Positions 61,966 through 64,000 of a DNA stretch of 64,000 bases are shown here, piece after piece (the stretch's first letter is position 1; every line of letters begins with the position of its first letter). The stretch covers positions 62,001 to 126,000 of the forward strand of contig QCSF01000001.1 of assembly GCA_003209195.1 (NCBI GenBank), given 5' to 3'. The translations under genes and the position numbers were made by a program. Source of the stretch: Pelagibacteraceae bacterium AG-470-E16 (GTDB taxonomy: Bacteria > Pseudomonadota > Alphaproteobacteria > Pelagibacterales > Pelagibacteraceae). The notes beneath the pieces are model-generated. The model did no database searches. It saw nothing but the letters and a program-made list of their open reading frames with translations, and had not been told where the DNA came from.

Positions 61966-63221
61966 GTAAATTAAACTATGTCTGTAATTTAGGAGCTAGG
62001 GCAAAAAAAGCATCCCAAGATTTATCTCTTTTAAACGAAAAAAAGAAAAATATGGTTTTAAAATCTTTTTATTTAAACATAAAAAAAAATACTAACAAAA
62101 TTCTTAAAGCTAATAAAATAGATATAATTTCAAGTAAAAAAGATAAACTTAAAGAAAATTTAATTGATCGAAGTATGCTTAATGAAGAAAGAATAAAATT
62201 AATTCTTAACTCAATTGAAGAGGTAATCTCTTTCAAGGATCCAACACACAAAATTATTGCTAAGTGGAAACGTCCGAATAACTTAATTATAAATCGTGTA
62301 ACAATTCCAATTGGTGTTTTGGGTGTTATATACGAAGCACGACCAAATGTTACTTCCGATGTATCAATATTGAGCTTCAAGTCTGGGAATTCAGCAATTC
62401 TTCGTGGAGGGAGAGAAGCTTTGCAATCTAACATTGCTATATCAAATCTATTTAGATCAAGTCTAAAAAAAAATAATGTGAACCAAGATTGTATACAACT
62501 AGTTAATGATACCGATCGAAAAATCGTTGATCTGATGTTATCGAAAATGACAAATTATATTGATATTATCATACCCAGAGGAGGTAAAGGTCTTGTTAAA
62601 AAAGTATTAGACTTATCTAAAGTTCCTACAATTGGTCATCTTGAGGGGTTGTGCCATGTTTATCTAGATAATCAGTATAATTATAGTTCAGCAGAAAGAT
62701 TAATTGTTAACTCTAAACTCAGAAGAACAAGTATCTGTGGCGCAGCTGAAACATTGTTAATTCATAAATCTGTCAAAAAAAATGATATATATAAAATTTT
62801 AAAAAAACTAAGTACTAAAGGTTGCAGAATTATAGCAGATAAAAAGACAAAAAAAATATTCGCAAAATCAACATTAGCTAAAGAAAATGATTGGACAACA
62901 GAATATTTAGACTCTAAGATTTCGGTTAAGATGGTCAATAATTTAAATGAAGCTATAAACCATATTAAAAAATATGGCACCAATCATACCGAATGTATTA
63001 TTTCAAAAAATAAAAAAAATATAAAAATATTTGAAAAAAATATTGGAAGTTCAATTGTAATGACTAACGCGTCAACCCAGTTTGCAGACGGTTATGAATT
63101 TGGTTTAGGATCCGAGGTTGGAATATCTACAAACAAAATGCACCCACGGGGACCTGTAGGGTTAGAACAATTAGTAACATACAAATATATTGTTAACGGT
63201 AATGGTCAAGTACGTCCTTGA
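61962..63221 (+). CDS. proA: Gamma-glutamyl phosphate reductase
   Basis: ProA reduces glutamyl 5-phosphate to the semialdehyde in proline synthesis. The aldehyde dehydrogenase fold shows GVLGVIYEARPNVTSD, LRGGREA, the catalytic Cys in RRTSICGAAETLL (about 254-266), and the late GLGSEVGISTNKMHPRGP. Length 419 is normal. It overlaps proB by 4 bases and nadD by 20 bases. Confidence 0.96.
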
Positions 63222-63789
63222 AACAATCACAAAAAATAGAATAGGTATATTCAGCGGGTCATTTGACCCACCGCACTTAGGTCACATACATATTTCAAAA
63301 TTAATTATAAATAAATTAAAATTAGAAAAATTAATATGGTCAGTTACAAAAAAAAATCCTTTGTTCAAAAAAAAATATCTCAATTCATACAAACAGAGAA
63401 TAGATTTTTCTATAAAGATAACACAAAACATCAAAAAAATATTTGTCAGTAAAATTGATAAAAAATATTCTTTCCAGTTAATTAGTTTTTTTAAAAAAAA
63501 ATATAAAAATAAAAGATTATTTTTTTTAATTGGAGGTGATAATGTAAAAAATTTTCATAAATGGAAGAATTTTAATACTATAATTAATACTAGCACATTA
63601 GTTATTGTGAGCAGACCTGGTTATGAGAAAGAGTTTAAAAATTCTTTTTTTTACAAAAAATACTCAAAATTTTTGTTAAAAAACTGCAACATGTTAAGTA
63701 TAATACCTGCAAAAAAATGGATTTATATAAATGATAAAGGTATAAATATATCTTCATCAATGATTAAAAATGTATCAAAAGAAAAATAG
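63202..63789 (+). CDS. nadD: Nicotinate-nucleotide adenylyltransferase
   Basis: NadD makes deamido-NAD from nicotinate mononucleotide. The nucleotidyltransferase signature GIFSGSFDPPHLGHIHI (about 14-30) is clear, with LIGGDNVKNFHKW in the middle and the late INISSSMIKN, the ISSTXIR-type motif. I choose ATG 63202 over the TTG at 63190; both overlap the end of proA. The product is about 195 residues. The order proB-proA-nadD-rsfS is conserved in alphaproteobacteria. Confidence 0.93.
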   Translation: MVKYVLETITKNRIGIFSGSFDPPHLGHIHISKLIINKLKLEKLIWSVTKKNPLFKKKYLNSYKQRIDFSIKITQNIKKIFVSKIDKKYSFQLISFFKKKYKNKRLFFLIGGDNVKNFHKWKNFNTIINTSTLVIVSRPGYEKEFKNSFFYKKYSKFLLKNCNMLSIIPAKKWIYINDKGINISSSMIKNVSKEK

Positions 63790-63798
63790 AAATTAATT

Positions 63799-64000
63799 TT
63801 GAATAAAAATATTGTAAACAAGGTTCATAAGATACTCGATGACAACAAAGCTCAAAATATAGTAATCATTGATCTTAAAAATAAAAGCTCAATTGCTGAC
63901 TATATGATCATAGCAAGTGGAACATCCTCACGACATATACAGGCTATATCAGAAATTACAGCACAAGAATTAAAATCTTATGGTTTAGATAATTGTAGAA
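63799..64000 (+). CDS. rsfS: Ribosomal silencing factor RsfS, 5' part
   Basis: This frame runs off the right edge and is not in the ORF track. It starts at TTG 63799, 9 bases after nadD. The visible 67 residues include NIVIIDLKNKSSIADYMII and ASGTSSRHIQAI, the RsfS (Iojap) core. RsfS binds L14 and blocks subunit joining in starved cells. The remaining 40-50 residues lie outside the window. The gene order after nadD supports the call. Confidence 0.92.
   Translation, partial: MNKNIVNKVHKILDDNKAQNIVIIDLKNKSSIADYMIIASGTSSRHIQAISEITAQELKSYGLDNCR

Overview
The window looks like a chromosome segment from a streamlined alphaproteobacterium, most probably Pelagibacterales (SAR11). The DNA is very AT-rich, and the proteins are rich in Lys, Asn and Ile. 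Genes are packed with 1-8 base overlaps (ATGA, TAATG) and tiny spacers. There are no insertion sequences, prophage genes or CRISPR arrays. Several gene orders are typically alphaproteobacterial: rpmH-rnpA-yidD-yidC-argB, hisC-tyrA facing metX-metW, argH-lptM-lysA, helicase-fdxA-carD, and rplU-rpmA-obgE-proB-proA-nadD-rsfS. A SAM-II riboswitch in front of metX fits the same origin.

Layout. 1-6.4 kb: partial lytic transglycosylase lipoprotein, selO, small membrane proteins, an MntR regulator divergent from a small DUF2061 membrane protein with a perfect palindrome between them, a polysaccharide deacetylase pair and an AEC permease. 6.4-9.9 kb: the loosest part, with a 400-base gap holding inverted repeats, a glyoxalase I-like gene, and a two-gene GMC dehydrogenase operon (Tat-exported small subunit plus flavoprotein) closed by a strong terminator. 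10-16 kb: MazG-like pyrophosphohydrolase, MFS and MOSC proteins, a run of very small membrane proteins, typA. 16-26 kb: family 5 uracil-DNA glycosylase, sodB, FAH hydrolase, the rpmH-yidC block, argB, and the lysine pathway genes dapD-dapE.

26-34.4 kb is one long minus-strand block. In transcription order it is kdsB-pheA, the SRP RNA (ffs), dnaX-ybaB-recR-def-fmt-truA and an acetoacetyl-CoA synthetase. 34.5-44.6 kb runs mostly plus: cytochrome c, two permeases related to AmpG and BT1, an EF-hand protein, an NlpC/P60 peptidase, an Suv3-type RNA helicase, a TerB-like protein, ferredoxin FdxA and a CarD regulator with a long lysine-rich tail. Facing carD across a shared terminator is an unlisted 29-residue, almost purely basic peptide gene. 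44.9-58 kb: acyl-CoA ligase, tRNA-Leu(CAA), DedA, DsbB, Coq7, HNH, esterase, HIG1, TlpA, argH-lptM-lysA-plsC, tyrA-hisC, metX-metW. 58-64 kb: gloB, ribosomal proteins L21 and L27, obgE, proB, proA, nadD and the start of rsfS.

Most of the window is core metabolism and information processing. The items least explained by known annotation are: the MntR palindrome with the DUF2061 gene; the polybasic peptide beside the lysine-tailed CarD; the hairpin inserted between the Shine-Dalgarno sequence and the start codon of metX; an A9 run in dnaX that would give a gamma-like product on slippage; a G9 run in selO; and several tiny ORFs absent from the ORF track. All functional statements rest on motif recognition by eye, since no database search was possible.
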